7,509 nt of DNA from Chamaesiphon sp031376885 (lineage in GTDB: Bacteria > Cyanobacteriota > Cyanobacteriia > Cyanobacteriales > Chamaesiphonaceae), in NCBI GenBank assembly GCA_031376885.1, contig JANMEL010000291.1:1-7509 (forward strand), written 5' to 3'. Below the pieces are notes generated by a model that was not told where the DNA came from, made no database searches, and saw only the letters and a program-made list of their open reading frames with translations. Position numbers and translations under genes: made by a program. Position 1 is the first letter of the stretch. Each line of letters begins with the position of its first letter. Shown here one piece after another: positions 1 to 6,134 of the stretch.

Positions 1-1440
1 ATCCGCGAATTACACGAGCAGCTTGTCAACAAAGAACGATCGGCAGTAGAAATTGCCCAGGAATCGATCGATCGTGTCCACAAACTCGAACCCCAACTCC
101 GTAGCTTCCTGTGCATTACCGCCGATCGAGCGATCGCCCAAGCCCAAAAAGTAGATGCTAGAATCGCGGCGGGGGAAGAAATCGGCTTATTAGCCGGAAT
201 TCCGATCGCGATCAAAGATAACATGAGCACCCAGGGTATCCCCACCACCTGCGGCTCGAAGATTTTGGCAGGTTTTGTACCTCCCTACGAATCCACCGTC
301 ACCCAAAGGCTCCAAGATTTAGGCGTGGTATCCATGGGCAAAACCAACATGGATGAATTCGCCATGGGAAGCTCTACCGAAAACTCGGCATATCAAGTCA
401 CTGCCAACCCGTGGGATTTGGCGCGAGTGCCAGGGGGATCTTCCGGTGGCTCCGCTGCGGCTGTATCAGCGGGAGAATGCGTTGTATCCCTCGGTTCCGA
501 TACTGGCGGCTCAATTCGTCAACCAGCATCTTTCTGTGGCGTGGTGGGGCTAAAACCGACCTATGGGTTAGTATCGAGATTTGGATTGGTGGCTTATGCT
601 TCTTCTTTGGATCAAATTGGGCCATTCGCCCGAACGGTTGAGGATGCGGCTATACTATTGGAATCGATCGCCGGATACGATCCCAAAGATTCGACTAGTC
701 TCAAAGTAGAGATTCCCAAATATTCCCAATTACTCACCCCAGACTTACCCAAAGGTTTGAAAATCGGGATTATTACCGAAACATTTGGCGAAGGATTGGA
801 TCCACAAGTAGCCGCATCTGTACAAACTGCGATCGAACATTTCCGCTCTCTCGGTGCAGAAGTGCAAGAAATTTCTTGCCCCCGTTTCCGCTATGGCTTA
901 CCTACCTATTACGTCATTGCACCTTCGGAAGCATCAGCTAATTTAGCTCGTTATGATGGGGTAAAATATGGCTTCCGTGCCGAAGCAGATAACCTGATGT
1001 CGATGTATACCCAAACCAGAGCCGCTGGATTTGGAGCCGAAGTAAAACGCCGAATCATGTTGGGTACCTACGCCTTATCCGCAGGTTATTATGATGCTTA
1101 TTATCTCAAAGCCCAAAAAGTCCGCACACTAATCAAAGCAGACTTTGAAGCCGCCTTTGCACAGGTAGATATCCTCATCACTCCCACCGCACCCACCACC
1201 GCCTTCAAAGCAGGGGAAAAAACCGCCGATCCTTTGAGCATGTATCTCTCCGACTTGATGACAATCCCCGTCAATCTCGCCGGATTACCAGGAATTAGTA
1301 TTCCGTGTGGATTCGACGATCGCGGAATGCCGATCGGTCTACAATTACTCAGTAACGTATTGCGAGAAGATCTATTACTCCAAGTCGCCCACGTTTACGA
1401 ACAGTCTACTACCTGGCACCAGCGATCGCCAGTCTTGTAA
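1..1440 (+). CDS. gatA: Glu-tRNA(Gln)/Asp-tRNA(Asn) amidotransferase subunit A (5' end cut by window)
   Basis: GatA is the amidase subunit of the cytoplasmic GatCAB complex. It releases ammonia from glutamine, and GatB uses that ammonia to convert Glu-tRNA(Gln) to Gln-tRNA(Gln), the normal route to this tRNA in cyanobacteria. The frame is open from base 1, starting I-R-E-L-H, and ends with TAA at 1438-1440, giving 479 residues in the window. Family members are about 480-485 residues and begin M-x-x-I-R-E-L-H, so probably only 3-4 codons are missing. The amidase-signature triad is complete: Lys72 (IAIKDN), cis-Ser147 in GGSSGGSAAAVSAG and nucleophile Ser171 in GSDTGGSIRQP, counted from base 1. 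These lie a constant 7 residues before Lys79/Ser154/Ser178 of the Staphylococcus aureus enzyme as I recall its numbering. An internal ATG at 223 is not the start, because conserved sequence including Lys72 lies upstream. gatB and gatC are not in the window. Confidence 0.97.
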   Translation: MRELHEQLVNKERSAVEIAQESIDRVHKLEPQLRSFLCITADRAIAQAQKVDARIAAGEEIGLLAGIPIAIKDNMSTQGIPTTCGSKILAGFVPPYESTVTQRLQDLGVVSMGKTNMDEFAMGSSTENSAYQVTANPWDLARVPGGSSGGSAAAVSAGECVVSLGSDTGGSIRQPASFCGVVGLKPTYGLVSRFGLVAYASSLDQIGPFARTVEDAAILLESIAGYDPKDSTSLKVEIPKYSQLLTPDLPKGLKIGIITETFGEGLDPQVAASVQTAIEHFRSLGAEVQEISCPRFRYGLPTYYVIAPSEASANLARYDGVKYGFRAEADNLMSMYTQTRAAGFGAEVKRRIMLGTYALSAGYYDAYYLKAQKVRTLIKADFEAAFAQVDILITPTAPTTAFKAGEKTADPLSMYLSDLMTIPVNLAGLPGISIPCGFDDRGMPIGLQLLSNVLREDLLLQVAHVYEQSTTWHQRSPVL

Positions 1441-1579
1441 CGATCCAGAGTGGGGGAAAGATCGATCTAGGTAGGTGGGATTAAATATAACACCCATGTA
1501 GGTTGGGTTGAGCCACTTCCTTTGCAGCGTCTCCCATCGGAGAAAACCCAACCGCATCAACTCTAATTTTTGTAGCAAT
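1441..1579 (+). other. Spacer between gatA and the zinc-ribbon gene
   Basis: This spacer holds the nested inverted repeat (1501-1553). A TATAAC hexamer at 1486-1491 could be a -10 element for the zinc-ribbon gene, but the hexamer 17 bp upstream (CGATCT) is a poor -35. No Shine-Dalgarno sequence is visible before the ATG at 1580. A classical intrinsic terminator for gatA is not seen. Confidence 0.4.
1501..1553. repeat. Nested inverted repeat, interspersed-repeat type
   Basis: The outer arms are a perfect 9-bp inverted repeat: GGTTGGGTT at 1501-1509 and AACCCAACC at 1545-1553. Inside lies a second perfect stem, TCTCC (1530-1534) and GGAGA (1539-1543), around the loop CATC. The outer arms resemble the TAGGTTGGGTT...AACCCAAC elements that recur in many cyanobacterial genomes, and the inner part (GCGTCTCC...GGAGAA) resembles another common cyanobacterial short repeat. 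That resemblance is from memory. The element fills most of the spacer between gatA and the zinc-ribbon gene. It could fold in RNA and act as a gatA 3' end structure, but no T-run follows it. Confidence 0.7.
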
Positions 1580-2002
1580 ATGAAGAGTGGAAAACAACGG
1601 CGAAACGAACTTAAAGCACGAAAACAATCTCGTCAAACCAAAATTGGCGATCGAGAAATTGCAGCATTAGCAGCCGAGCGACTTCTGATGTTGGAATACA
1701 TCATAGCGCGGGGAGGCCCGATCGTCGATATTACGGCTCTTGCGCCGAATAATAGTTACGATGAGCCAGACTTTGTTAAACTAGGCTACTATATCGATCG
1801 ACCGTTTACTTGTGCTGGTTGCAATAGTCCAGAAATCTGGAAAGCAGAGCAGCAAAAGTGGTGGTATGAGTCAGCAAAAGGTGGTTTATTTACCATCGCC
1901 AAATATTGTCGAACTTGTCGCCGTCAAGAGCAATCTCGCCGCGCTGAAGCTCGCCGCACTCATCTAGAAGGTATTGCCAAGAAGCTTCAAAATCGTTGCT
2001 AG
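1580..2002 (+). CDS. Small zinc-ribbon domain protein of unknown function
   Basis: This 140-residue, probably cytoplasmic protein has a very basic N-terminus (MKSGKQRR, then repeated Lys/Arg to about residue 21). A C-terminal half follows with two CxxC knuckles, Cys78/Cys81 (CAGC) and Cys110/Cys113 (CRTC), the likely four zinc ligands. Between them is the sequence I-W-x-A-x-QQKWWYE-x-AKG (residues 87-101), the hallmark of a family of probable zinc-ribbon proteins (zf_Tbcl/zf-trcl type in Pfam, by recollection). The last 30 residues are again rich in Arg/Lys. Basic termini plus a zinc ribbon suggest nucleic-acid or ribosome contact, but that is inference. The ATG at 1580 is chosen because MKSGKQRR fits family N-termini; the only earlier start is a TTG at 1508 inside the repeat. 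The gene is convergent with the glycosylase gene, 74 bp away. Confidence 0.85.
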   Translation: MKSGKQRRNELKARKQSRQTKIGDREIAALAAERLLMLEYIIARGGPIVDITALAPNNSYDEPDFVKLGYYIDRPFTCAGCNSPEIWKAEQQKWWYESAKGGLFTIAKYCRTCRRQEQSRRAEARRTHLEGIAKKLQNRC

Positions 2003-2076
2003 GTAATCTTGCCCTGAATAGCAATTTAGTCATTCCCATTTTTAAAAACCTTTTTGTCAACTCTCAACCGATCGAA
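2003..2076. other. Convergent intergenic spacer with an AT palindrome
   Basis: Two convergent genes end here. The only structure seen is TTTTTAAAAA at 2039-2048 followed by CC and a further T5 (2051-2055). It could contribute to transcription ending on the plus strand, but there is no GC-rich stem, so a terminator call would be weak. Confidence 0.25.
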
Positions 2077-2676
2077 TCACCATTTTGAGACTGCTTGACA
2101 ATCTTTTAGATACCACCGCCAAGGCAATTCTACCCCTTGTGTCAATCCGATTCGGGTTGTTTGGATGAGTTCGATTTTACCTGTATCTAGGTTCGATTGC
2201 CAATCTAAACTTCGAGGTTCTAGCCACATTCCGTTGCCTTTTTCTAGTTTTATCCCATAGAGATCGAGGTCGATTTGCATCGCTCTACACAGCTTTCCTG
2301 GCCCTGCGGCGGCTTTTTCTGGCTTTTCTTTGGGTTTGAGTAGAATCTTGCTTTGTGTCTCTCTATCTAGCTCTAGTGCCCGAATTAGTACTGCACTTGG
2401 CTCTCCATCTTTATCTGTGACAACATTTACGCAGTGATAGATCCCATAAATCAAGTATACATAAATATAGCCAGCCGCCCCAAACATAATCCGATTTCGT
2501 GCTGTTTGTTTGCGATAAGCATGACAGGCTGGATCTCCGGCTTGATAGGCTTCTGTCTCGACAATTGTACCGCGTAACTCTGTCCCGTCGGCAAGTTTTC
2601 GGACTAATGTACAACCGATTAATTCTGGTGCGATAATTAGTGCAGATCGATTTAAATCGATTACTTGTTCAGTCAT
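2077..2676 (-). CDS. mpg: DNA-3-methyladenine glycosylase (AAG/MPG family)
   Basis: This 199-residue monofunctional glycosylase of base-excision repair should cut the N-glycosidic bond of 3-methyladenine and other alkylated or deaminated purines. Aligned by eye to human AAG, the active site is complete: Glu42 in VETEAY (human Glu125, activates water), Tyr44 (Tyr127), His52 (His136), Tyr74 (Tyr159), intercalating Tyr77 in YVYLIYG (Tyr162) and Asn84 (Asn169). The TARNRIMF, LIRALE and PGKLCRAM blocks are also typical. A Lys/Glu/Pro-rich stretch at about 110-124 looks like a flexible loop. The start at 2676 overlaps the permease stop as ATGA and gives M-T-E-Q-V-I-D-L, the expected length. A start at 2751 would add 25 residues lying wholly over the permease C-terminus. 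No canonical Shine-Dalgarno is seen, so re-initiation after the permease is likely. It is the last gene of the ABC operon. Confidence 0.93.
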   Translation of the reverse strand: MTEQVIDLNRSALIIAPELIGCTLVRKLADGTELRGTIVETEAYQAGDPACHAYRKQTARNRIMFGAAGYIYVYLIYGIYHCVNVVTDKDGEPSAVLIRALELDRETQSKILLKPKEKPEKAAAGPGKLCRAMQIDLDLYGIKLEKGNGMWLEPRSLDWQSNLDTGKIELIQTTRIGLTQGVELPWRWYLKDCQAVSKW

Positions 2677-3461
2677 GCACCCATCCCAGAATAGCGGCGC
2701 AATCCTTTTCGCCACAGCCAACGATTGACGATCGCAAAAAACACGCCCCACAATAACATTACCCCAAAATTATGGACGGCATCGACTTTCAATCCTACCA
2801 AAAGACTAGCGGGAAAATTGAGAATATAGGGGAAAGGTGTCCATAATGCGATCGTCCGAATTGCTGGCGGAAATATTTCTAGGGGGGCGATCGCGCCAGA
2901 CAGAAAGAGATATACTAAAAACCAAACTTCCTGAATCGAGCTAGCTTTCTCCGTCCAAAAAGCGAACATTGCTAAAGTATACTGAATCAGAAACAATAGC
3001 GCGAACGAACAAGCAGACGCGATCGCAAATAACCCCAAATTATTCAAACTCGGTACCCAAAAAGCATCTGGATACAGACAGAAAAATAGTGAGACTAATA
3101 TTAAGATAAATGGCAACCGTGCAAATCTTTCGCCGATATGTGACATTGCATGATGCCAAACAGGATCCAATGGTTGCAATAATCGAAAGGACAATTTACC
3201 ATCGACAATCTCCCGCTCGAAATCCCAAATCACCCACACCACAGTAAGCTGTCTGACTAAATAAATTGCCAAAAAGTACCGCGCAAACTCGATCGAAGAT
3301 AAACCAAAATCAGCTTTTGCTGCCGCTTGAGTCCATACTCCCATCAGAATGAACGGGAGAGAGCCAGAAAGTGCCCACAGGACTAATTCCGACCGATACT
3401 CGACCATATAGGCATAATAAGTCGTTAAGAGGGATGTGAAGACGCGAATTAGTTGCTTCAT
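2673..3461 (-). CDS. ABC-2 type exporter permease (COG4587-like)
   Basis: This 262-residue integral inner-membrane protein is probably the channel subunit for the ATPase encoded just upstream. About six hydrophobic segments can be seen, near residues 25-43, 60-80, 115-131, 141-167, 178-198 and 232-250. There is no cleavable signal peptide. The sequence VDGKLSFRLLQPLDP after the second segment and LSGAIAPLEIFPPAIRTIALWTPF in the fifth match what I recall of the uncharacterised ABC-2 permeases of COG4587. The start overlaps the ATPase stop as ATGA and is preceded by a strong GGAGGT, so it is well fixed. In most genomes this permease is followed by a second one (COG3694/DUF990 type); here a DNA glycosylase follows instead. 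It may work as a homodimer or with a partner encoded elsewhere. The substrate cannot be told. Confidence 0.85.
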   Translation of the reverse strand: MKQLIRVFTSLLTTYYAYMVEYRSELVLWALSGSLPFILMGVWTQAAAKADFGLSSIEFARYFLAIYLVRQLTVVWVIWDFEREIVDGKLSFRLLQPLDPVWHHAMSHIGERFARLPFILILVSLFFCLYPDAFWVPSLNNLGLFAIASACSFALLFLIQYTLAMFAFWTEKASSIQEVWFLVYLFLSGAIAPLEIFPPAIRTIALWTPFPYILNFPASLLVGLKVDAVHNFGVMLLWGVFFAIVNRWLWRKGLRRYSGMGA

Positions 3462-4450
3462 ACCGCCACCTCCGCACTACCCGATTGAAATATCCTGCCG
3501 ATGACATCATCGATCGGTGGATCTGTAATACTTAGATCGACTACTTCCAATTCTGCCAGAATTTGGGAGATCGTTTTGGTCAATATTTCCTGAGTGACGA
3601 GAAATCTCACCGATGCGCCGTCTATCTCCTGGATGTCGCCATACTGTGCCAATTTATTTGGTGGGTAGACATGAGCAAATTCGACTTTGACTTCCCGACA
3701 GGGTGAAAAACGTTCGACTAATTCATCCAATCTGCCATCATAGATCAATCCGCCCTGATGAATGACGATCGCTCGATCGCACAATGCGGTAATATCAGTC
3801 ATATAGTGGCTGGTAAGTAAAACAGTCGCGTTATATCGCTGATTGTAATCTTTTAAAAATGCCCGCACCGCCACCTGAGCGTTGACATCCAAACCTAATG
3901 TTGGTTCGTCGAGAAATAACACTTGAGGTTCGTGGAGTAATGCGGCGAGTAATTCTGCTTTCATCCGCTCGCCGAGGGACAATTTCCGCATCGGTTGGAC
4001 AAGTTTCCCTTGCAGCGAGAGCATTTCCGTCAATTCGCCAATCCGCATTTCGGCAGTTCGATCGGTCAAACCGTACACCGCTGCGTTTATCCTGAGAGAA
4101 TCCAGCGCGGGTAAATCCCAAATTAATTGCTGTTTTTGCCCCATCACGAGGGTAATTTTCTTGAGAAATGCAGCTTCCCGTTTGAAGGGTATATGCCCAG
4201 CAACTGTAACTGTACCAGTAGATGGGTGAATTAACCCGCTCAACATTTTCAGGGTAGTAGTTTTCCCCGCTCCATTTGCACCCAAAAAGCCGACGACTTC
4301 CCCAGGCTCGATTTGGAAGGAGACATCTTGTACCGCTTTGATTTGACGATAGGTACGTTGAAAGAAGTGCTTGACGGTACCGTTGAAACCTGGTTCTTTG
4401 ATGGCGACAGGATAAACTTTACTAAGTCGATCGACGACAATACTCGGCAT
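3458..4450 (-). CDS. ABC transporter ATP-binding protein (COG4586-like)
   Basis: This 330-residue cytoplasmic ATPase subunit powers the neighbouring permease. Conserved parts in order are Walker A GANGAGKTT (57-65, Lys63), a Q-loop around MGQKQQL (103-109), a signature LSLGER (157-162, a variant of LSGGQ), Walker B VLFLDEP with catalytic Glu182, a D-loop near LGLD (185-188) and switch His215 in TSHYMTD. The long N-terminal stretch before Walker A (V-K-H-F-F-Q-R at about 26-32) and the roughly 90-residue C-terminal extension after the nucleotide-binding domain match the COG4586 'uncharacterised transport' ATPases, which form exporters with ABC-2 permeases. The ATG at 4450 gives M-P-S-I-V-V-D-R-L-S-K-V-Y, a normal start for the domain. 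Its stop overlaps the permease start by 4 bp. It opens the three-gene operon; the substrate is unknown. Confidence 0.92.
   Translation of the reverse strand: MPSIVVDRLSKVYPVAIKEPGFNGTVKHFFQRTYRQIKAVQDVSFQIEPGEVVGFLGANGAGKTTTLKMLSGLIHPSTGTVTVAGHIPFKREAAFLKKITLVMGQKQQLIWDLPALDSLRINAAVYGLTDRTAEMRIGELTEMLSLQGKLVQPMRKLSLGERMKAELLAALLHEPQVLFLDEPTLGLDVNAQVAVRAFLKDYNQRYNATVLLTSHYMTDITALCDRAIVIHQGGLIYDGRLDELVERFSPCREVKVEFAHVYPPNKLAQYGDIQEIDGASVRFLVTQEILTKTISQILAELEVVDLSITDPPIDDVIGRIFQSGSAEVAV
3468..3473 (-). promoter_or_regulatory. Shine-Dalgarno of the permease gene
   Basis: GGAGGT (read on the minus strand) lies 6 nt before the ATG at 3461, inside the last codons of the ATPase gene. It is the best ribosome binding site in the window. 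With the ATGA overlap, it supports translational coupling and fixes the permease start. Confidence 0.8.
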
Positions 4451-4578
4451 TCAGGATCTTTCCAAATTGTATCCGAAATAGCGGCGGCGATCGTTCCCCG
4501 CTGCTTTCCCCTACTAGTGTAATGGATTCCGATCGATCGATCCGATCCCATTTAGATCTACTTGTGAAATATCATCGG
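4451..4578 (-). other. Upstream region of the ABC operon
   Basis: This 128-bp spacer lies between the toxin gene and the ABC operon, all in the same direction. It contains a 12-bp palindromic tract GATCGATCGATC at 4531-4542. Read on the minus strand, TACAAT and TACACT hexamers could serve as -10 boxes, but neither has a good -35, so no promoter is assigned. No terminator hairpin with a T-run was seen after the toxin gene, so read-through from the toxin-antitoxin operon is possible. Confidence 0.35.
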
Positions 4579-4995
4579 TTACTCGAAGGGATTGATGAGG
4601 GTTACTCCGGTAGCCACAAAATCTTTTACATTTCGGGTCACTAGGGTTAAGTCATAGACTATTGCTGTGGCGGCAATCTGTTTATCTAGAGCATTCTCAG
4701 GGTGAGGAACACGCAATCGTCCCCAAATCTGAGCTTCTTCTTGACCAAAATCGAGGATGTTTTCAGCGTAATGATCGAGAATGGTTTCTAACCAAGTTTC
4801 TAAGGATTTAGCTTGGGTAAAATCGCCCCTATGTTGAATAATGTCAACTCCACGCCGCAGTTCACCGATGGTAATCACACTCAGATAAGAGATTGCTTCT
4901 TGTTCGGCAATCTGCCTAAAAAAACGGGCAATTCCAGGATTGGCTCGATCTCGTTTCCGTAGTTCGCTGATAATGTTGGTATCGATTAAGTACAT
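4579..4995 (-). CDS. vapC: PIN-domain toxin, VapC/FitB-like
   Basis: This 138-residue toxin of a type II toxin-antitoxin pair is probably a metal-dependent ribonuclease. It is a single PIN domain with the acidic residues expected in the active site: Asp5 in YLIDTNIISEL, Glu45 in TIGELRRG, Asp104 in ALDKQIAATA, and Asp125 in the TRNVKDF motif. The order of motifs and the ending INPFE resemble FitB of Neisseria, the closest family member I recognise. No key residue is missing, so the toxin looks intact. Its ATG shares one base with the antitoxin stop (TGATG), and no Shine-Dalgarno is present, so translation should depend on the antitoxin gene. The RNA target cannot be predicted. Confidence 0.92.
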   Translation of the reverse strand: MYLIDTNIISELRKRDRANPGIARFFRQIAEQEAISYLSVITIGELRRGVDIIQHRGDFTQAKSLETWLETILDHYAENILDFGQEEAQIWGRLRVPHPENALDKQIAATAIVYDLTLVTRNVKDFVATGVTLINPFE

Positions 4996-5228
4996 CAGTC
5001 GAGGGGGTTCGTGGTTGACAGATCTTGAACCCGCGTAAAATCGGCATCAGTGCCGACATCGGGAATCTGACTCAGAGCCTCAAGAAACGGTCTCTTCTTG
5101 GGCTGAAGCAAAGCTTGTGCTAGGATGCGCCGATGCTCTGCTTCAGCACTGATGCCGTGCTTGCTGGCTTGCACTTTGAGGGCGTTGGCGATCGAGTCTG
5201 CAACATTACGCACAATTAAATTAGCCAT
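4995..5228 (-). CDS. FitA-like ribbon-helix-helix antitoxin
   Basis: This 77-residue partner of the PIN toxin should bind the toxin through its C-terminus and DNA through its N-terminus, repressing its own operon. The N-terminal beta strand NLIVRNVA (3-10) and two helices (about 11-23 and 27-40, with ISAEAEHRRIL) form a ribbon-helix-helix unit. It closely follows the FitA pattern of an I/V-R-N strand, NALK, then an S-x-EAE-x-R-x-IL helix. The tail after about residue 45 (FLEALSQIPDVGT...FTRVQDL) is the expected toxin-binding segment, and its Arg is a candidate for insertion into the PIN active site, as described for FitA. The start at 5228 gives M-A-N-L-I-V-R and needs no extension. The gene precedes the toxin, the usual order, with a 1-bp overlap. 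Confidence 0.9.
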   Translation of the reverse strand: MANLIVRNVADSIANALKVQASKHGISAEAEHRRILAQALLQPKKRPFLEALSQIPDVGTDADFTRVQDLSTTNPLD

Positions 5229-5255
5229 GTATCGCTAGTCTTACATAAAATGGTT

Positions 5256-5285
5256 GATTTAATCCAATGATAGCATTGATATCAA
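5256..5285 (-). promoter_or_regulatory. Probable toxin-antitoxin promoter with overlapping operator palindromes
   Basis: Read on the minus strand, TTGATA (5285-5280) and TTAAAT (5262-5257) are separated by 17 bp and would start transcription about 20 bp before the antitoxin ATG. The promoter is packed with palindromes: TTGATATCAA (5276-5285, over the -35), CAATG-N4-CATTG (5265-5278, in the spacer) and GATTTAATC (5256-5264, over the -10). This fits autorepression by a ribbon-helix-helix antitoxin. The repeats are seen directly; the regulatory role is inferred. Confidence 0.55.
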
Positions 5286-5379
5286 GAGATTTTCCTCTTA
5301 ACGATCGTCAGATGCCGAGCAAACTAAATTAGGTAATTTTACAACCGCTGATTAAATAGGCTAATAGAAGTCAACTCAG

Positions 5380-5408
5380 ATCCCCGACTTCTTGGAGCAG
5401 TCGGGGAT
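5380..5408. repeat. GC-rich hairpin repeat downstream of the methyltransferase gene
   Basis: A perfect 9-bp inverted repeat, ATCCCCGAC (5380-5388) and GTCGGGGAT (5400-5408), encloses an 11-nt loop. It starts 16 bp beyond the methyltransferase stop, so it may end or stabilise that transcript, although no T-run follows on the minus strand; on the plus strand only TTTATG follows. The sequence looks like a slightly degraded copy of an element common in cyanobacterial genomes, whose core GACTTCTTGAAGAAGTC is fully palindromic. Here two bases in the right half of the core differ. The family identity is from memory. Confidence 0.65.
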
Positions 5409-5423
5409 TTATGCCTAACTTTG

Positions 5424-6131
5424 CTAATCTAATTTCTTAATTACTAGCATCTGATTTCCGCCTGGTTGAAATTCATATTCAACGGTAACAATTTCGGTAT
5501 GATATCCTAATTGCTCTAGATATTCACAAAGAGGATCTATATATGGCGACAGGTCCCAATCAAGTGTCAACAGTGGAAAGATTCGCAATTCTTTACCATG
5601 TTCTAGTAAGGCAGTTACAGCTTGACGATGGAATTCCCAGTCGAGTTGAGCTGAATAAAGTAATAAAAAGTGAGAGCATAAAATCAGGTCGTAATATTTA
5701 CCCCCAATCGCATCGGGGACTTCTCCAGCAATATATCTACCAGCAACTTTCCCCCCATCATAGTCAGCTAAAAACAACTCCAGAGCTAACTCTCTAGTCT
5801 GCCGTAAGTCAGCAGGAGACTTGTGATATTTCCACACCCAATTCTCGCGAGAATCTTCAACTTGCTGAATAATGTTATCGACACAATCATCAAATCGCTG
5901 CTTGATTTCTGCACCACTGAAATGATAAACCGGATCGATCGCCGTCACATCATACCCTAGTTTATACATCTCTGCGGTAAAACTAGCTGGCCCCGCGCCA
6001 ATATCCAAAATTCGTCGTTGAAAATCTCGCTCCGTCAAACTAAACATCAACTTGTATTCAGCTAATGTTCGCCCAAATGGAACTACTCGTTGGCGTAGCC
6101 TCTCCTTTGGAGAATCGAGTTGCATCGCCAT
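5424..6131 (-). CDS. Class I SAM-dependent methyltransferase, unknown substrate
   Basis: This 235-residue, probably cytoplasmic methyltransferase has a glycine-rich motif I LDIGAGPAS (42-50), an acidic residue ending the second strand (TAIDP, Asp66) and a motif like DLILCSHFLLLY (148-159) for strand 4, all typical of a Rossmann-fold SAM-binding domain. The segment RVVPFGRTLAEYKLMF (15-30) before motif I is typical of a group of bacterial proteins that I know only as hypothetical SAM methyltransferases. No substrate-specific motif is recognised. The start at 6131 is preferred over the ATG two codons later because GGAG lies 7 nt upstream. It follows the oxidoreductase by 3 bp and is probably cotranscribed with it. 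Codons 7-15 coincide with a short interspersed repeat. Confidence 0.85.
   Translation of the reverse strand: MAMQLDSPKERLRQRVVPFGRTLAEYKLMFSLTERDFQRRILDIGAGPASFTAEMYKLGYDVTAIDPVYHFSGAEIKQRFDDCVDNIIQQVEDSRENWVWKYHKSPADLRQTRELALELFLADYDGGKVAGRYIAGEVPDAIGGKYYDLILCSHFLLLYSAQLDWEFHRQAVTALLEHGKELRIFPLLTLDWDLSPYIDPLCEYLEQLGYHTEIVTVEYEFQPGGNQMLVIKKLD
6088..6114. repeat. Short interspersed repeat inside a coding region
   Basis: The plus-strand sequence GGCGTAGCCTCTCC, then TTT, then GGAGAA, with a perfect stem TCTCC (6101-6105) and GGAGA (6109-6113), looks like a short repeat scattered through many cyanobacterial genomes (by recollection). It shares the TCTCC/GGAGA stem with the inner part of the repeat at 1521-1544. 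It falls in frame within codons 7-15 of the methyltransferase, encoding S-P-K-E-R-L-R-Q-R. Confidence 0.6.
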
Positions 6132-6134
6132 ACT

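Noticed and set aside
223..225. Internal ATG as the gatA start
   Set aside because: Conserved GatA sequence, including the catalytic Lys72, is encoded upstream in the same frame.
1413..1432. CTGGC...GCCAG stem at the end of gatA as a terminator
   Set aside because: It is only 5 bp, lies within the coding sequence around a HIP1 site and is not followed by a T-run.
1508..1579. N-terminal extension of the zinc-ribbon protein from a TTG start
   Set aside because: The added codons run through the inverted repeat and encode no conserved sequence. The ATG at 1580 gives the family-like MKSGKQRR.
2677..2751. Longer start for the DNA glycosylase
   Set aside because: The extra 25 codons lie entirely over the permease C-terminus. 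The ATG at 2676 forms an ATGA overlap and gives the normal family length.
4525..4550. GATCGATC-rich tract as a specific operator
   Set aside because: GATCGATC and CGATCG tracts are scattered throughout the window as genome-wide background, so this one is not specific.
4249..4551. Open frame across the start of the ABC ATPase gene
   Set aside because: It overlaps the Walker A coding region in another frame and shows no recognisable domain.
5543..5797. 84-residue plus-strand frame
   Set aside because: It is antisense to the methyltransferase gene, has no recognisable domain and no convincing ribosome binding site.
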